From a virus, in IMG/VR virus record IMGVR_UViG_3300005253_001115, positions 202,641 to 266,640 of that record: a stretch of DNA of 64,000 nt. One strand, given 5' to 3'. The notes beneath the pieces were generated by a model. The model was not told the DNA's origin, did no database searches, and was given only the letters and a program-made list of their open reading frames with translations. Shown in pieces: positions 63,880-64,000 of this stretch (within the stretch, counting starts at the first letter, position 1; every line of letters starts with the position of its first letter). A program made the translations under genes and the position numbers.

Positions 63880-64000
63880 TGGTTGGATGTACCTGTCTAC
63901 CACGTAGCCACGACGATCAGTGCCCTCGGCATGGGCGCGAAGCGTATCGTAGAGAGACTACCCTGGGCACACGTGAGGAGTGGCTCAGTGAGTGTTGCAG
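63876..64000 (+). CDS. Cys-rich hypothetical protein (partial, 3' end off window)
   Basis: At least 41 aa. Begins MMVGCTCLPRSHDDQCPRHG, with a Cys/His cluster that may bind zinc. The window ends inside it. Confidence 0.5.
   Translation, partial: MMVGCTCLPRSHDDQCPRHGREAYRRETTLGTREEWLSECC

Overview
The window reads as part of the genome of a large tailed bacteriophage, or a metagenomic contig of one. Genes are small and tightly packed, stops and starts overlap as ATGA, TAATG or GTGA, and long runs lie on the minus strand. The phage carries its own replication and nucleotide genes: RecA, an SSB-like protein, a DnaX-type clamp loader, a CHC2/TOPRIM primase, Mre11/Rad50-type nuclease subunits, a class II ribonucleotide reductase and a sigma factor. 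Many proteins match nothing I recognise. No tRNA, rRNA or CRISPR array was found, and few virion genes are visible. The host cannot be named.

Layout. 1-15.5 kb (minus): DNA metabolism, with Rad50-like ATPase (partial), P-loop sulfotransferase-like protein, KH protein, RNR, clamp loader, dNMP-kinase-like protein, GMP reductase/IMPDH, Mre11-like nuclease, Dam methylase, PD-(D/E)XK-like protein, methyltransferase, RecA, SSB and sigma factor. 15.5-18.5 kb: SWIM-finger protein, RecB/Cas4-type exonuclease and primase around two divergent starts. 18.5-24 kb: a four-domain LamG protein, a HAD phosphatase and small plus-strand genes. 24-31.7 kb: three proteins made of 11 helicase-associated-like repeats, an SF2 helicase, a ParB/DndB-like protein, a DNA methyltransferase and an HNH endonuclease. 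31.7-40 kb: many small genes, a Nudix hydrolase, a zinc metallopeptidase, a J-domain protein and a GGQ release-factor-like protein.

40.1-43.3 kb is the most unusual part. A LAGLIDADG endonuclease gene is followed by 14 hairpin units in three clusters. Each unit has an inverted-repeat stem of about 7-14 bp around a loop of 30 nt (29 in one). The loop is built as 11 variable nt, an 8-nt core (consensus GGGTTACA), and 11 variable nt. All are in the same orientation. They surround a gene for an IS110-type (Transposase_20) protein that lacks the RuvC-like N-terminal domain, and one unknown gene. IS110 recombinases are known to use structured guide RNAs, so this may be an undescribed RNA- or DNA-hairpin system.

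43.3-61.6 kb (mostly minus): small accessory genes, including OPRT-like and PRPP synthetase enzymes, a P-loop kinase, a lytic transglycosylase, a tyrosine-phosphatase-like protein, a protein with an L7/L12 C-terminal domain, a SpoT/MESH1-like hydrolase, a GGDEF protein and a mini-vWA protein. Many are preceded by promoters resembling the flagellar sigma-28 consensus. In nine cases the start codon lies exactly 7 nt downstream of the -10 octamer, which suggests leaderless mRNAs. Structured intergenic elements often separate the upstream stop from the promoter.

Near 61.70 kb strand and gene style change abruptly, with an apparent 5'-truncated plus-strand gene. The last 2.3 kb is a plus-strand run with an HNH and a Cas4-like nuclease. 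This may be a recombination junction or an assembly join.
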